The notes beneath the pieces were generated by a model. It was not told the DNA's origin, did not search any database, and was given only the letters and a program-made list of their open reading frames with translations. The position numbers were made by a program, and so were the translations under genes. From Paradevosia sp036499825 (GTDB taxonomy: Bacteria; Pseudomonadota; Alphaproteobacteria; Rhizobiales; Devosiaceae), in assembly GCA_036499825.1 (NCBI GenBank), contig DASYCZ010000032.1, positions 62,001 to 126,000 on the forward strand: 64,000 nucleotides of DNA, in the 5' to 3' direction. Positions 8,299 to 18,525 of this stretch are shown one piece after another. Numbering within the stretch: the stretch's first letter is position 1; each line of letters starts with the position of its first letter.

Positions 8299-9282
8299 CT
8301 ATCCCCACAACTCCACATCCGCGGGTTGCGCCACTCCGTCCACATAGCGCAGACCGTGGGTTCGGTCCGCCGCCAGCAACAGGGGGCCATCGAGGTCCAC
8401 CCACCGGGCAAACCCGGCCAAAAGCAGGGCCGGCGCCATCGCCAGGGATGTGCCCACCATGCAGCCCACCATGATGTCGAGTTTGGCGGCCCGTGCCGCC
8501 GTCGCCAGTTCCAGCGCCTCGGTCAAGCCGCCGGTCTTGTCGAGCTTGATGTTGATCGCCTCGTAGCGTCCACCGAGTTCCGCAAGACTCGTCAGCCCAT
8601 GGATGCTCTCGTCCGCGCAGACCGGCACGGGATGTGCGATCTCTGCCAGTGCCGCGTCGGCTCCCGCCGGCAGCGGTTGCTCGATCAGTTCAACGCCCAA
8701 TGCGGCGCAGGCGGCGAAATGGGCCTCCAGCATTGCGGGCGTCCATGCCTCGTTGGCGTCGACCACCAGCCGCGCGCCAGGTACTGCCACACGCACGGCT
8801 TCCAGCCGTTCCACATCACCTTCCCCACCCAGCTTCAGCTTCAGCAGTGGCAAATGCCGCGCCCTCAGCGCTGCCGCCGCCATGGAATCCGGCGTGCCAA
8901 GGCTGATGGTGAACGCCGTCACCACCGGGGCCGGATGGCCGAGGCCCGCCAGCTCCGCCACGCGCCTGCCAGCCCTCTTGGCCTCGAGGTCCCACAGCGC
9001 GCAATCGAGTGCGTTGCGGGCCGCACCTGCCGGCATCGCCTGCTGCAACTGCCTCCGGTCGAGCCCGTCGGCAACGCTTTGTGCCATCACCTCCAGCGCC
9101 GCCGCGGTGCTTTCGACCGTCTCGCCATAGCGCGCATAAGGCACGCACTCGCCGCGCCCGAACAATGCCCCGTCGCTGACCGTGGCGGTGACCACCGCCG
9201 CCTCGGTCTTGGCGCCGCGCGAAATGACGAAGCTTCCGGCGATGGGGAATCGCTTGATGGCAACCGCAAGTCTTTGGCGCAT
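8299..9282 (-). CDS. Dipeptide (L-Ala-D/L-Glu) epimerase, enolase superfamily
   Basis: A 327-residue muconate-lactonizing-type enolase superfamily enzyme. The catalytic set is visible: KLKLG with Lys148/Lys150 on one face, metal ligands Asp175 (VDANEAW), Glu201 (EQPLP) and Asp224 (CADES), and the second-face base Lys246 in NIKLDKTGG. This KxK...KxDKTGG arrangement fits the YcjG/YkfB-like dipeptide epimerases, which convert L-Ala-D-Glu from murein to L-Ala-L-Glu so that ordinary peptidases can cleave it. It is the distal gene of the minus-strand peptide-permease operon, one codon gap after dppC. With anmK in the same locus, muropeptide recycling is the best reading. Other dipeptide specificities are possible. 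Confidence 0.85.
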   Translation of the reverse strand: MRQRLAVAIKRFPIAGSFVISRGAKTEAAVVTATVSDGALFGRGECVPYARYGETVESTAAALEVMAQSVADGLDRRQLQQAMPAGAARNALDCALWDLEAKRAGRRVAELAGLGHPAPVVTAFTISLGTPDSMAAAALRARHLPLLKLKLGGEGDVERLEAVRVAVPGARLVVDANEAWTPAMLEAHFAACAALGVELIEQPLPAGADAALAEIAHPVPVCADESIHGLTSLAELGGRYEAINIKLDKTGGLTEALELATAARAAKLDIMVGCMVGTSLAMAPALLLAGFARWVDLDGPLLLAADRTHGLRYVDGVAQPADVELWG

Positions 9283-9284
9283 GG

Positions 9285-10112
9285 CTAGTTATTCGACCTC
9301 AGTCGTGGATCGAGCGTATCCCTGAGCGCGTCGCCGAGGAGATTGAACCCGAAAGACAGGAACAGGATGGCCAGCCCCGCAAAGATCGCTGGCCACGGCG
9401 ACAGCATGAGAAAATTGCGGCCTTCCGACAGCATCAGTCCCAATGAGGGTGTGGGCGGCTGCGCTCCGAGCCCCAGGAACGACAGCGAGGCCTCGACCAG
9501 CACCGCCGCCGACAGCAGCAGGCTCGTTTGCACCAGCACCACGGAGGCGAGATTAGGCAGCAGGTGCAGGAAGATGATGCGGGCATCGGAAGCGCCGATG
9601 GCGCGCGCGCCCAGCACATATTCGCTCTGGCAGATCACCAGGGCCGGCCCCCGCAGCAGCCGCGCGAAGATCGGCATATACACGATGGCGATGGCGATCG
9701 CCGCGCTCAGTGAATTGGGGCCGAGCACCGCGATGACCCCGATCGCCAGCAGCATGATGGGGAAAGCGAACAGCACGTCCATCACCCGCATGATGATGCG
9801 GTCGAGCCAGCCGCGATAGAAGGCCGCCAGCATGCCCAGCGTGCCGCCCGTCACCAGCGCCAGCGCCACCGCGGAAACGCAGGTGATCAGCGAGGTGCGA
9901 TAGCCGTAGAGGATGCGCGCCCAGACGTCGCGCCCCAACTGGTCCGTACCCAGCCAGTTGGCGGCGCTCGGCCCCTTCATGCGGGCGACCATCACCTGCG
10001 TGTAAGGATCGTGCAGGGTTACCAGCGGTGCGAAGATCGCCAGCAGCAACTGCACCGCGACGAACGCCAGCGCGAAGGTCAAAAGCTTGTGGGTCTTGAA
10101 ATACTCGATCAT
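9285..10112 (-). CDS. Peptide ABC transporter permease, DppC/OppC type
   Basis: A 275-residue inner membrane permease with an N-terminal helix (residues 11-31), the hallmark NWLGTDQLGRDVWARILYG (52-70) and the cytoplasmic EAA-type loop RAIGASDARIIFLHLLPN that docks the ATPase. It pairs with the DppB-type subunit whose stop overlaps this start by four bases. Together with the binding protein at 11273-12772 and the two divergent ATPases it makes a full five-part peptide importer. Confidence 0.92.
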   Translation of the reverse strand: MIEYFKTHKLLTFALAFVAVQLLLAIFAPLVTLHDPYTQVMVARMKGPSAANWLGTDQLGRDVWARILYGYRTSLITCVSAVALALVTGGTLGMLAAFYRGWLDRIIMRVMDVLFAFPIMLLAIGVIAVLGPNSLSAAIAIAIVYMPIFARLLRGPALVICQSEYVLGARAIGASDARIIFLHLLPNLASVVLVQTSLLLSAAVLVEASLSFLGLGAQPPTPSLGLMLSEGRNFLMLSPWPAIFAGLAILFLSFGFNLLGDALRDTLDPRLRSNN

Positions 10113-11062
10113 TTCCGGCTGATCCGCGGGTCGATGACCGCATAAAGCAGGTCGACGAGAAAGTTCACCACGACGAACGCCGAGGTCATCACCAGGATGG
10201 TCGCCTGCACCAGCGGATAGTTGCGTTCGGTGATCGCTCCCAGCACCAGCCGCCCCAGGCCCGGAATGGCGAACACCTGTTCCACCACGATGGCGCCGCC
10301 CAAAAGGTAGCCCGCCGATACGCCCACGCTGGTGATGAACGGGATCAAGGCATTGCGCAGCGCATGCTTGTAGACGATCAGGCGCCGGCTGGCGCCCTTG
10401 GCCTTGGCGGTGCGGATATAATCCTGCCCCAGCGCATCCAGCATGGCGGAGCGCACCAGGCGGCTGAGATTGGCCAGCATGGGCAGCGACAGCGCAATGA
10501 CGGGCAGGATCATGCGCTGAAGATTACCCAAAGGATCCTCGGTGAACGGCACATAGCCGAGCGACGCGAAGCCCGGCAGCAGTTTCGACAAGGCAAAGAT
10601 CGCCACGATGCCGAGCCAGAACGATGGGATGGTGAGTCCCGCTATGGCTGCCACCCGCACGATCACTTCGCTGGCCTTGCCGCGCGCCTCGGCCATGAAG
10701 CAGCCGAGCGGCACGCTGAGCCCGGCGCCCACGATGATCGATAGCAGCGTCAATTCCACCGTCGGCCAGATATTGGCGCCGATCTCCTCGGTCACCGGCC
10801 GTCCGGTCCATACCGAGGTGCCAAGATTGCCATGCAGGACGCCGCCGATCCAGTTGCCGTATTGCACCAGAATGGGCAGGTCGAGTCCCAGCCGCGACCT
10901 GAGTTCGGCGACCCGGTCCGGCGTTACCTCGGTATTGGCGCCCAGCATGATGGTGACGGCATCACCGGGGATCAGCCGGATCATCAGGAACACCACGACC
11001 GAGACGCCGAACAGCACGATCACCAGATCCGCCAGCCGGCCGAGAAAAAAACGTGAGGGCAT
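10109..11062 (-). CDS. Peptide ABC transporter permease, DppB/OppB type
   Basis: A 317-residue inner membrane permease: N-terminal helix LADLVIVLFGVSVVVFLMIR, the family motif LRSRLGLDLPILVQYGNWI, six predicted helices and the EAA loop AKGASRRLIVYKHALRNALI. The frame is open to 11203, but the extra 47 residues are encoded by a GC-rich intergenic repeat and are not family-like. The ATG at 11062 gives the usual N-terminus MPSRFFLGRLAD. It forms the channel with the DppC-type protein encoded next. Confidence 0.92.
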   Translation of the reverse strand: MPSRFFLGRLADLVIVLFGVSVVVFLMIRLIPGDAVTIMLGANTEVTPDRVAELRSRLGLDLPILVQYGNWIGGVLHGNLGTSVWTGRPVTEEIGANIWPTVELTLLSIIVGAGLSVPLGCFMAEARGKASEVIVRVAAIAGLTIPSFWLGIVAIFALSKLLPGFASLGYVPFTEDPLGNLQRMILPVIALSLPMLANLSRLVRSAMLDALGQDYIRTAKAKGASRRLIVYKHALRNALIPFITSVGVSAGYLLGGAIVVEQVFAIPGLGRLVLGAITERNYPLVQATILVMTSAFVVVNFLVDLLYAVIDPRISRK

Positions 11063-11099
11063 TGGGTGCTCGTCAGCGGCCGGGGACCGCGATCCATCA

Positions 11100-11262
11100 G
11101 TCAGTCCACCCTCCCGCATAGGGGGAGGGCCGGGAAGGGGGACCGCCCGCGCGACCCCCGGTTTGGCTGCGGAAGGGCCGCTTTCACCGCCCTCCCGTCT
11201 CATCGTCTCCCTCCCCCTTGTGGGGAGGGCTCTAAGGGTGGGGGAGGGCCACTTCCGCCATC
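11100..11262. repeat. CCCTCCCC-type palindromic repeats (two copies)
   Basis: Two short inverted repeats built from CCCTCCC/GGGAGGG arms (around 11106-11130 and 11208-11256) fill the space between the binding-protein gene and the permease gene. The same sequence style recurs at 47995-48115 and 57066-57180. Here they may dampen readthrough from binding protein to permeases. Confidence 0.6.
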
Positions 11263-11272
11263 CCGCGCATTC

Positions 11273-12772
11273 CTACTGGGTGATTTCCGCGTTCACCAGG
11301 CTGGTCAGCCGGCCGTTCGAATAGATCTCGAAGCCCTTGACCTTGTTGGCCACCGCCGTGAACAGGCTCCCATAGGCGATGTGTGCCGCCGGGCCATCGC
11401 AGGCCAGCTTCTTCTGCACGTCGTCATAGGTGGCCTTGCGCGCCGCCGGGTCGGTCTCGGTGCGGCCCTTGTCGAGGAGCGCGTTGATGTCCTTGTCGTC
11501 ATACTTGAAGACGTTGGTCGAGCCGCCGCCATAGAAGGTGCGGTAGAAATATTCGTCAGGGTCGGGGCTGCCGCCATTGGCCGACACGAACAGGTCGAAG
11601 TTGGAATTCTTCCAGTCCTGCACGAACTGGCCGATTTCCTCGTTCACCAATTCGATGTTGATGCCGCCGGCCGCCGCTTCCTGCTGCACCACCTGCGACA
11701 TGTCCTTGGCGTCCTGCCGCGGCAGCACCAGCATCTTGACGTTGATCTGCGTCGTGACACCGGCTTCGGTCAGCAGTGCCTTGGCCTTGTCGACACTGGG
11801 CGTATAGCAGTCATAGTCGCTTACAGGCAGCGCCCAGCTGGTGAGCGCCGGAGATAGCGGGCCAGCCGGCACGCCCTGGCCGAACAATGCGCCCTGGATG
11901 ATCTCGTCGCGGTTGATCAGATAGTTCAGCGCCTCGCGCACCTTCGGATTGTCGAAGGGCGGCTTGGAGACATTCATCCCCACCAGCGTATAGGAGATGT
12001 CGCGCGTGTCCTGCACGGTGACGTTGGGCTGGCCCTGCAGCTGCAGCGCCGTCGCCGGGTCGATCCCCGGCAGCAAATCATACTGGCCGCTGGTGATGCC
12101 CACCTGGCGCGTGGCGGCTTCCGGCACGATGTTGAACTTGACGCCATCGAGCTTGGGCAGGCCTGCGGTGCGATAGCCGTCGAACCTGGTAAGGCTGATA
12201 TAGCCGTTGGGCTGCCATTCGGCGAACTTGAAGGGCCCGGTGCCGTCCGGCTTCTGCTGCAGGGCGTCCTTGTCCTTCTCCATCTCGGCCGGCACGATGG
12301 CGATGCCCGAAAGCGAGGACAGGATGGGGGCGAACGGCGCGTCCATGCCGAGCTGGATGGTCAGCGGGTCGACCACCGTGATCTTGGTGATCGGCGTCAC
12401 GCGGCTGGCGAGCGGGGAGGCGATGTCCTTGGATTGCACGCGGCGGATCGAGGCGGCCACGTCCTCGGCATCCATGGTGGAGCCGTCATGGAAGGTGACG
12501 CCCGGATGCAGCTTGAACGTATAGGTCTTGCCGTCATCCGAAATCGTCCAGGAGTCGGCCAGTGCCGGCACCACGTTCAAATTCTTGTCGATGCCGGTCA
12601 GTCCTTCATAGACCGTGTTCTGCACCACCGTCACGCTGTTGAAGGCGGTGATCAGGTGCGGGTCGAGCCCGGCAGGCGAAGAGTCCATGGCCACCTGCAG
12701 CGTCGCCGCATGCGCGGCGCCGATCAGCATCGAGGAAGCCAGCAAGGTAATGCTCAGCGCTTTCAACGACAT
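11273..12772 (-). CDS. Peptide ABC transporter substrate-binding protein (family 5)
   Basis: A 499-residue secreted binding protein with a Sec signal peptide (cleavage near residue 22, AHAATLQ) and the SBP_bac_5 fold. Marks are AMDSSPAGLDPH, the conserved ADSWTISDDGKTYTFKLHPGVTFHDGS block and VREALNYLINRDEII. It binds oligopeptides or related ligands in the periplasm for the adjacent DppBC-type permeases. Neighbouring dipeptide epimerase and anmK genes suggest that murein peptides or muropeptides are the natural ligand, which is an inference. It is the promoter-proximal gene of the minus-strand operon and starts in the divergent region shared with the ATPase genes. Confidence 0.9.
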   Translation of the reverse strand: MSLKALSITLLASSMLIGAAHAATLQVAMDSSPAGLDPHLITAFNSVTVVQNTVYEGLTGIDKNLNVVPALADSWTISDDGKTYTFKLHPGVTFHDGSTMDAEDVAASIRRVQSKDIASPLASRVTPITKITVVDPLTIQLGMDAPFAPILSSLSGIAIVPAEMEKDKDALQQKPDGTGPFKFAEWQPNGYISLTRFDGYRTAGLPKLDGVKFNIVPEAATRQVGITSGQYDLLPGIDPATALQLQGQPNVTVQDTRDISYTLVGMNVSKPPFDNPKVREALNYLINRDEIIQGALFGQGVPAGPLSPALTSWALPVSDYDCYTPSVDKAKALLTEAGVTTQINVKMLVLPRQDAKDMSQVVQQEAAAGGINIELVNEEIGQFVQDWKNSNFDLFVSANGGSPDPDEYFYRTFYGGGSTNVFKYDDKDINALLDKGRTETDPAARKATYDDVQKKLACDGPAAHIAYGSLFTAVANKVKGFEIYSNGRLTSLVNAEITQ

Positions 12773-12999
12773 CGTTTTCTCCAGTCATCCCTTTTTCCGG
12801 CTGCCGGTACGCCGCCTTTTGCAAAGGCTGGCATCCGGGCCTTCGTTGAAATTGTAAGTCCAGTTAGATACCACTCTGGACAGTCACGACGCTATGGTAC
12901 TAACTCAGGGCGAGCAAGTGAAACCTGAGGGATTTTCAATCCCTGCCACGCTCCGCTAGACTATCTGCTTCTCTCATCGCCGAAAGTCACTAAAACCTC
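12773..12999. promoter_or_regulatory. Divergent promoter region with inverted repeats
   Basis: A 227-base region separates the minus-strand binding protein/permease operon from the plus-strand ATPase/hydrolase/kinase operon. Two overlapping inverted repeats are seen: GTCCAG (12858-12863) with CTGGAC (12876-12881), and GTTAGATACCA (12863-12873) with the near-complement TGGTACTAAC (12895-12904). They are plausible sites for one regulator that controls both operons. No regulator gene lies directly next to them. Confidence 0.4.
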
Positions 13000-14003
13000 A
13001 TGCAGACCAATTGGTCCCCTGCAATCTCCGCCGAGGCCGCCGCCATTCCGGCGCCGGGTGACGCCCTCCTGTCGATCGAGGACCTGCATATAGAGGCCGG
13101 CGGCAAGGCCATCATCGAGGGCGTCTCGCTTGCCATCCGTCCCGGCGAGATGCTGGGCCTTGTGGGCGAAAGCGGCTGCGGCAAATCGGTGACGGCGCTC
13201 TCCATCATGCGCCTCATTCCCGAGCCGCCCATGCGCATCACCTCTGGCGCCATCCGCTTCGCCGGCCGCGACCTGCTCGGTCTCGACGAAAAGGCCCTGC
13301 GCGCTTTGCGGGGCGACGACATCGCCATGATCTTCCAGGAGCCGATGACCAGTCTCAACCCGGTCTTCACCATCGGCGACCAGATCGCCGAGGCCGTGCT
13401 GCTGCATCGTCCGGTCGGCCGCGCCGCCGCCGAGGCCCGCGCGGTCGAATTGCTGGAACGGGTCGGCATCCCGGCGCCGCGCCAGGCCCTGCAGCGCTTT
13501 CCGCACCAGCTCTCCGGCGGCCAGCGCCAGCGCGTCATGATCGCCATAGCGCTGGCCTGCGATCCGCAGCTCCTCGTGGCCGACGAGCCCACCACCGCCC
13601 TCGACGTCACGGTGCAGGCCCAGATCCTCGACCTGCTCGATACCCTGAGGCGCGAGACCGGCATGGCCGTGCTGCTCATCACCCATGATCTCGGCGTCGT
13701 CTCGCAATATTGCGACCGCGTCGCCGTCATGTATGGCGGCCGTGTCGTCGAGGAAGCGCCCTCCGAAGAACTCTTCGCCCATCCGCGCCACCGCTATACC
13801 GAGGCGCTGCTGCGCACTATTCCGGCCTCCAACCCGCCCGGCGTCGAACTCCCGGCCATCGGCGGCACCGTGCCGCCGCCCGGAAGGCGTCCCTCGGGCT
13901 GTGCCTTCCATCCGCGCTGCCACGCCATGATCGATATCTGCGCCCGCGACATGCCGGCGCTCGAAGGCGATACGCATCGCGTCCGCTGCTGGAATCCCGC
14001 CGC

Positions 14004-14007
<4 letters not shown>
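13000..14007 (+). CDS. Peptide ABC transporter ATPase, DppD/OppD type
   Basis: A 335-residue ABC ATPase: Walker A GESGCGKS (56-63), signature LSGGQRQRV from residue 171, Walker B LLVADEPT (191-198), H-loop in LLITHDLG. The C-terminal oligopeptide-type extension ends in the Cys-containing GCAFHPRCHAMIDIC stretch, which in relatives can hold an iron-sulfur cluster. It powers the DppBC-type permeases encoded divergently. The stop codon overlaps the ATG of the next ATPase gene (ATGA). Confidence 0.93.
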
Positions 14008-14954
<947 letters not shown>

Positions 14955-15059
14955 CCACACCCACGGCGCCACCTCACAATTGCCCTCCCTCCTTTGGGGC
15001 GGGATATCCAATGAGCGGGTGAGGGGCGTCTTGATCCACGCAGAACCGCAGGCAAGCCC

Positions 15060-16067
15060 ATGACTATCTTCCCCCGCCTCACTGCCGCATTCGCCCCCGT
15101 CGAAGCCGCCATCGCCAGCGGGCGCATTCCCGGCGCCGTGCTCGGCATAGTCACTAGCACTGGCGAGCGCGCCATCCTCGCCGCCGGCGCCGCGCAACTC
15201 GTCCCCGAGCGCCGCACGCTCGACGCCAAGACCTTTTTCGATCTCGCCTCGCTCACCAAGGTGATCTTCACCACCCCGCGCATCCTGGCACTGGCCGAAG
15301 CCGGGCGCCTCGATCTCGATGCGCCGCTGACCTCCGTCATCCCCGATTTTCGCCAGTATCAGGCCGACTCCTGGGAGCGGAAGATCACCTTCCGCCAGTG
15401 CCTCGGCCACCGGACGCCGCTGCCCGGCGTCGAGCCGCTCTATACCTATGGCAATGATCCCAGCACCCTGCGCGCTTTCGTGCTGCAGCGCGAGTGGCGG
15501 GCTGGACCCTCGGTCTATTCCGACATCAATTTCATCCTGCTGGGGATCGCGCTGGAGCGTCTCACCGGCCAGACCATTCGCGACATGGCGCTGGCCGATG
15601 GCCTGAGCTTCAGGCCCGATCCGGCCAACACCGCCGCCACGGAGAACTGCACCTGGCGCGGCCGCGTCATGGTCGGCGAGGTTCATGACGAGAACTGCTA
15701 TGCCTTGCAGGGCTCGGGCCATGCCGGCCTTTTCGGCACCATCGATGCCGTCCTCGGCTTCGCCCGGGGTCTGCTCGATGGCAGCGGTGCGTCGCCCGAG
15801 GCCATCGCGCTCATGCGCCAGCCGCTTTCCGACAAGCGCACGCATGGCTGGGAGCGGCCCTACACCGGCTGGTCGGGTGGCGACAATTGCTCGCCTCAGA
15901 CCATCGGCCATACGGGTTTCACCGGCACCGGCCTCTGGCTCGATTTCGCCTCCGGCACCGCCTGGAGTCTTTTGACCAATCGCGTTCATCCCAGCCGTCA
16001 CGCCGACAGCGGCATCTTCGCCCTGCGCCGTGCCGTCGGCGACATCATCAACTCTGCTGCGAGCTAA
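15060..16067 (+). CDS. Serine hydrolase, class C beta-lactamase family
   Basis: A 335-residue protein of the beta-lactamase/D-alanyl-D-alanine peptidase family. Active site motifs are S64-L-T-K67 (SxxK), Y153-S-D155 in place of YxN, and H284-T-G286 in place of KTG, a combination found in EstB/AmpH-like hydrolases. I see no convincing signal peptide: the N-terminus MTIFPRLTAAFAPVEAA is amphipathic, so it may be cytoplasmic. Between the peptide ATPases and anmK, a role in trimming murein peptides or an esterase role fits. True antibiotic resistance is unlikely. It is probably cotranscribed with its neighbours, since only four bases separate it from anmK. Confidence 0.85.
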   Translation: MTIFPRLTAAFAPVEAAIASGRIPGAVLGIVTSTGERAILAAGAAQLVPERRTLDAKTFFDLASLTKVIFTTPRILALAEAGRLDLDAPLTSVIPDFRQYQADSWERKITFRQCLGHRTPLPGVEPLYTYGNDPSTLRAFVLQREWRAGPSVYSDINFILLGIALERLTGQTIRDMALADGLSFRPDPANTAATENCTWRGRVMVGEVHDENCYALQGSGHAGLFGTIDAVLGFARGLLDGSGASPEAIALMRQPLSDKRTHGWERPYTGWSGGDNCSPQTIGHTGFTGTGLWLDFASGTAWSLLTNRVHPSRHADSGIFALRRAVGDIINSAAS

Positions 16068-16071
16068 ACAA

Positions 16072-17187
16072 ATGCACCCCATCTGGGCCGTCGGCCTCAT
16101 GACCGGCACCGTTCTGGACGGCAATATCGACGTCGCCATGCTCAAGACCGATGGCCAGACCGTCGCTGAATTCGGCGCCTGGACCCTGGCGCCCTATGGC
16201 CAGGATGTGCGTGACCTCCTGGTCGAAACCGTTGCGGCCGCCCGCAAGTGGAATTTCGAGGGGCCAGAGCCAGAAATCTTCGCCCGCGCCACCGAGGCGC
16301 TGACCCGGGCCCAGTCGCGGGCCGTCGCCGACCTCGTGCTCTCCGTGGGCCTCACCATGGCCGATATCGGCGTCGTCGGCTTTCACGGCCAGACCGTGCT
16401 GCACCGCGCGCCGCAGCCGGGCCGCATCGGCGATACGCGCCAGCTTGGCGATGGCGACCTCATGGCCAAAATTCTCGGCACCCGCGTCGCCTATGATTTC
16501 CGCACCGCCGACATCCGCGCCGGCGGGCAGGGCGCCCCGCTTTCGGCCAGCTATCACGCGGCGCTGTTAAAGGATCTGGGCGCCGATGGCGATACCGCCG
16601 TGCTCAATCTGGGCGGCGTCGCCAACATCACCTGGTGGGATGGCGCCGACACCGTCATCGCCTTCGATACCGGTCCGGCCAACGCGCCCCTCAACGATTT
16701 CGTCAAGGAGCAGGGTTATGGCGACATGGATGTCGATGGCAGGCTTGCTCTGTCCGGCACTGTCGACGAAGTCCGGCTCACCGAATTGCTCGAACACCCC
16801 TACCTGACGCAGGCTTATCCCAAGTCGCTTGACCGTTTTGATTTTTCCTCCGCCATGGCGGCAGGTTGTCCCTTGGAGGATGGCGCGGCGCTGCTCACCG
16901 CTTTCACGGCTTCGGCCGTCGGCCGGGCGCTCGATCTGTTGCCGCAGCGTCCCACCAAGCTCATCGTCTGTGGCGGTGGTCGTCGCAATCCGGCGATCAT
17001 GCGCATGCTGAACGAGCGCGCCGGTGTCGAGGCAGTTCCAGCCGAAACCGTCGGCTGGCGTGGCGATGCCATCGAGGCCGAATGCTTCGCTTTCCTTGGT
17101 GTGCGGGTCTTGCGCGACATGCCGATCAGCTTCCCGCTGACCACGGGGGCGCCGCGCCCGATGACGGGGGGACGGCTGTCGGAATAA
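16072..17187 (+). CDS. anmK: Anhydro-N-acetylmuramic acid kinase
   Basis: A 371-residue sugar kinase of the AnmK family (usual length about 370). It opens with GLMTGTVLDGNIDVAML (residues 9-25), the family version of the GLMSGTSxDG phosphate loop. It continues with GFHGQTVLHRAP, NLGGVANITWW, FDTGPANAPLNDF holding the catalytic Asp, and the ATP-side CGGGRRNP. The enzyme opens the 1,6-anhydro ring of anhMurNAc and phosphorylates it to MurNAc-6-P, a key step of cell-wall recycling. I chose the ATG at 16072, four bases after the serine hydrolase stop. It is the last gene of the plus-strand operon and the strongest hint that the whole locus handles muropeptides. Confidence 0.93.
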   Translation: MHPIWAVGLMTGTVLDGNIDVAMLKTDGQTVAEFGAWTLAPYGQDVRDLLVETVAAARKWNFEGPEPEIFARATEALTRAQSRAVADLVLSVGLTMADIGVVGFHGQTVLHRAPQPGRIGDTRQLGDGDLMAKILGTRVAYDFRTADIRAGGQGAPLSASYHAALLKDLGADGDTAVLNLGGVANITWWDGADTVIAFDTGPANAPLNDFVKEQGYGDMDVDGRLALSGTVDEVRLTELLEHPYLTQAYPKSLDRFDFSSAMAAGCPLEDGAALLTAFTASAVGRALDLLPQRPTKLIVCGGGRRNPAIMRMLNERAGVEAVPAETVGWRGDAIEAECFAFLGVRVLRDMPISFPLTTGAPRPMTGGRLSE

Positions 17188-17337
17188 GGGACACGCCAGG
17201 CCGGGCGTATACGGGGCAACGCGCACCAGTATGTTGCCTCGGCCCTGCCACGCCCACGATGTCATGCCGGCGGTGGTCACAACCGCCGCATGCGGCACCG
17301 TCCAGGATCGCCGTGTTAGGAACCCCTCGGCTCGTCC

Positions 17338-17499
17338 TTAAAACAGCACCGACATCACACCTGCGGCGGCCAGAATGATGGCGAGCGCGGCCCCCGCGGC
17401 AGCCATCAGCATCGCCACATTGTGGCTGTTGCCACGGTGGATAAGTCCGGTCAGCCGATATGGCCGACGATAGATACGTCCAGGCTCAAGGTGTGCCAT
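17338..17499 (-). CDS. Small single-pass membrane protein (53 residues)
   Basis: A short uninterrupted frame coding for 53 residues. A basic N-terminus (MAHLEPGRIYRRPYRLTGL) is followed by one strongly hydrophobic segment rich in Ala, Leu and Ile (about residues 29-52) that runs to the C-terminus ending SVLF. AAGGGG stands seven bases before the ATG. The positive-inside pattern predicts an N-in, C-out tail anchor. No family is recognised. It sits alone between the end of anmK and the AraC gene. Codon choice and the ribosome site make it credible, but it is short. Confidence 0.55.
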   Translation of the reverse strand: MAHLEPGRIYRRPYRLTGLIHRGNSHNVAMLMAAAGAALAIILAAAGVMSVLF

Positions 17500-17598
17500 T
17501 GTATTGCCCCTTACGCCCCCAGGGACAAAGCTAGCAGGTCCGCGCCGGACGTAACGGCCAGCCTCTCGACGCGGTTAATTTATCTCAAATGCCATCGT

Positions 17599-18525
17599 TT
17601 AGCCGTGGATGAGGTTCTGCCGCATCTCTCGCGGCGTGATGCCATAGGCACTGCGGAAGTGCTCGTAGAACTGGCTGAGCGAGGTGAACCCCGACTGGAA
17701 AGCGACGTTGGCGATCGACAGGTTTCCCTCGAACAGCAGCGAGCGCGCCCGGATCAGTCGCATCCGCACCACGAATTTGCGCACCGAAACGCGCATCACG
17801 CCCGTGAACAGGTTCAGGGCGTAGTTGGGGTGCAACCCCACGACTTTGGCGACTTCTTCGGCCGTCAGCGGTTCCGACAGATGCTCCAGGATATAGCGCG
17901 TCATCGCCACCACATAACGGAGCGGGGTCGCGGCGCGCGTCGTCGGCGTCACGGTTTCTATCCATGGCGGGAGTAACTCGTCCCAGCCGATCAAAGCCGC
18001 CCGTCGCAGCATGTTGCCGATCTCGGCCTTAAGGATGTCGGTGCGCTCGGCATTGCCGCTGCGATAATCCTGATACCAGCGCGAAAGCGTATTGGCATCG
18101 ATGGCGTCCGGGTTCAGCGCGATGACGCCGCCACCCATCATCGTCTCCGTCAGTTGCCCCAGATGCGGCATGTGCAGAAACGTGTCGAGCGGGAGATAGA
18201 CATTGCATTGCCGCGCGTCTTCCTGCGGCCCGCGATCCAGCGTCAGCGTCTGGTGCGGAATCCCCGCCCAGAACATGATCAGCCTCTCCGCCGGCACCGA
18301 AACCGTCTTTCCGTCAAACACATAACCCATGCCGCCGGATGTCAGCCAGTTCAGCTCGATATGCCCGTGGCTATGCTCGGCCGGCATCAATTGCGGCTCG
18401 AACCAGCGAATGCCGAAGCGTCCGAAGGCCGAATTATTGGCATAGAACCGCCGGTCCGGCCGTGGCATCGGGCGCGGCGCCTGCTCGCGCCTTTTCGGTC
18501 GGGAGTAACTCGCGATCTCGCTCAC
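17599..18525 (-). CDS. AraC-family regulator, AgpT/MelR-like
   Basis: A 308-residue protein with an N-terminal cupin sensor (HSHGHIELNWLTSG at about 51-64, GIPHQ near 88-92) and a C-terminal double helix-turn-helix (about 205-305) with the signature SIANVAFQSGFTSLSQFYEHFRSAYGITP. This is the architecture of MelR. It stands divergent to an AgpABCD-like transporter and alpha-galactosidase operon. In Sinorhizobium an AraC-type activator, AgpT, plays this role. By position and architecture I infer that it senses an alpha-galactoside such as melibiose or raffinose and activates the operon from 18687 on. Confidence 0.85.
   Translation of the reverse strand: MSEIASYSRPKRREQAPRPMPRPDRRFYANNSAFGRFGIRWFEPQLMPAEHSHGHIELNWLTSGGMGYVFDGKTVSVPAERLIMFWAGIPHQTLTLDRGPQEDARQCNVYLPLDTFLHMPHLGQLTETMMGGGVIALNPDAIDANTLSRWYQDYRSGNAERTDILKAEIGNMLRRAALIGWDELLPPWIETVTPTTRAATPLRYVVAMTRYILEHLSEPLTAEEVAKVVGLHPNYALNLFTGVMRVSVRKFVVRMRLIRARSLLFEGNLSIANVAFQSGFTSLSQFYEHFRSAYGITPREMRQNLIHG

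Noticed and set aside
11063..11203. N-terminal extension of the DppB-like permease
   Set aside because: The 47 extra residues are coded by CCCTCCCC-type repeats and are Pro/Gly/Arg-rich, unlike the family.
15060..16067. Antibiotic-resistance beta-lactamase
   Set aside because: It has the SxxK serine but YSD and HTG in place of YxN and KTG, and no clear signal peptide; its operon points to cell-wall or ester chemistry.
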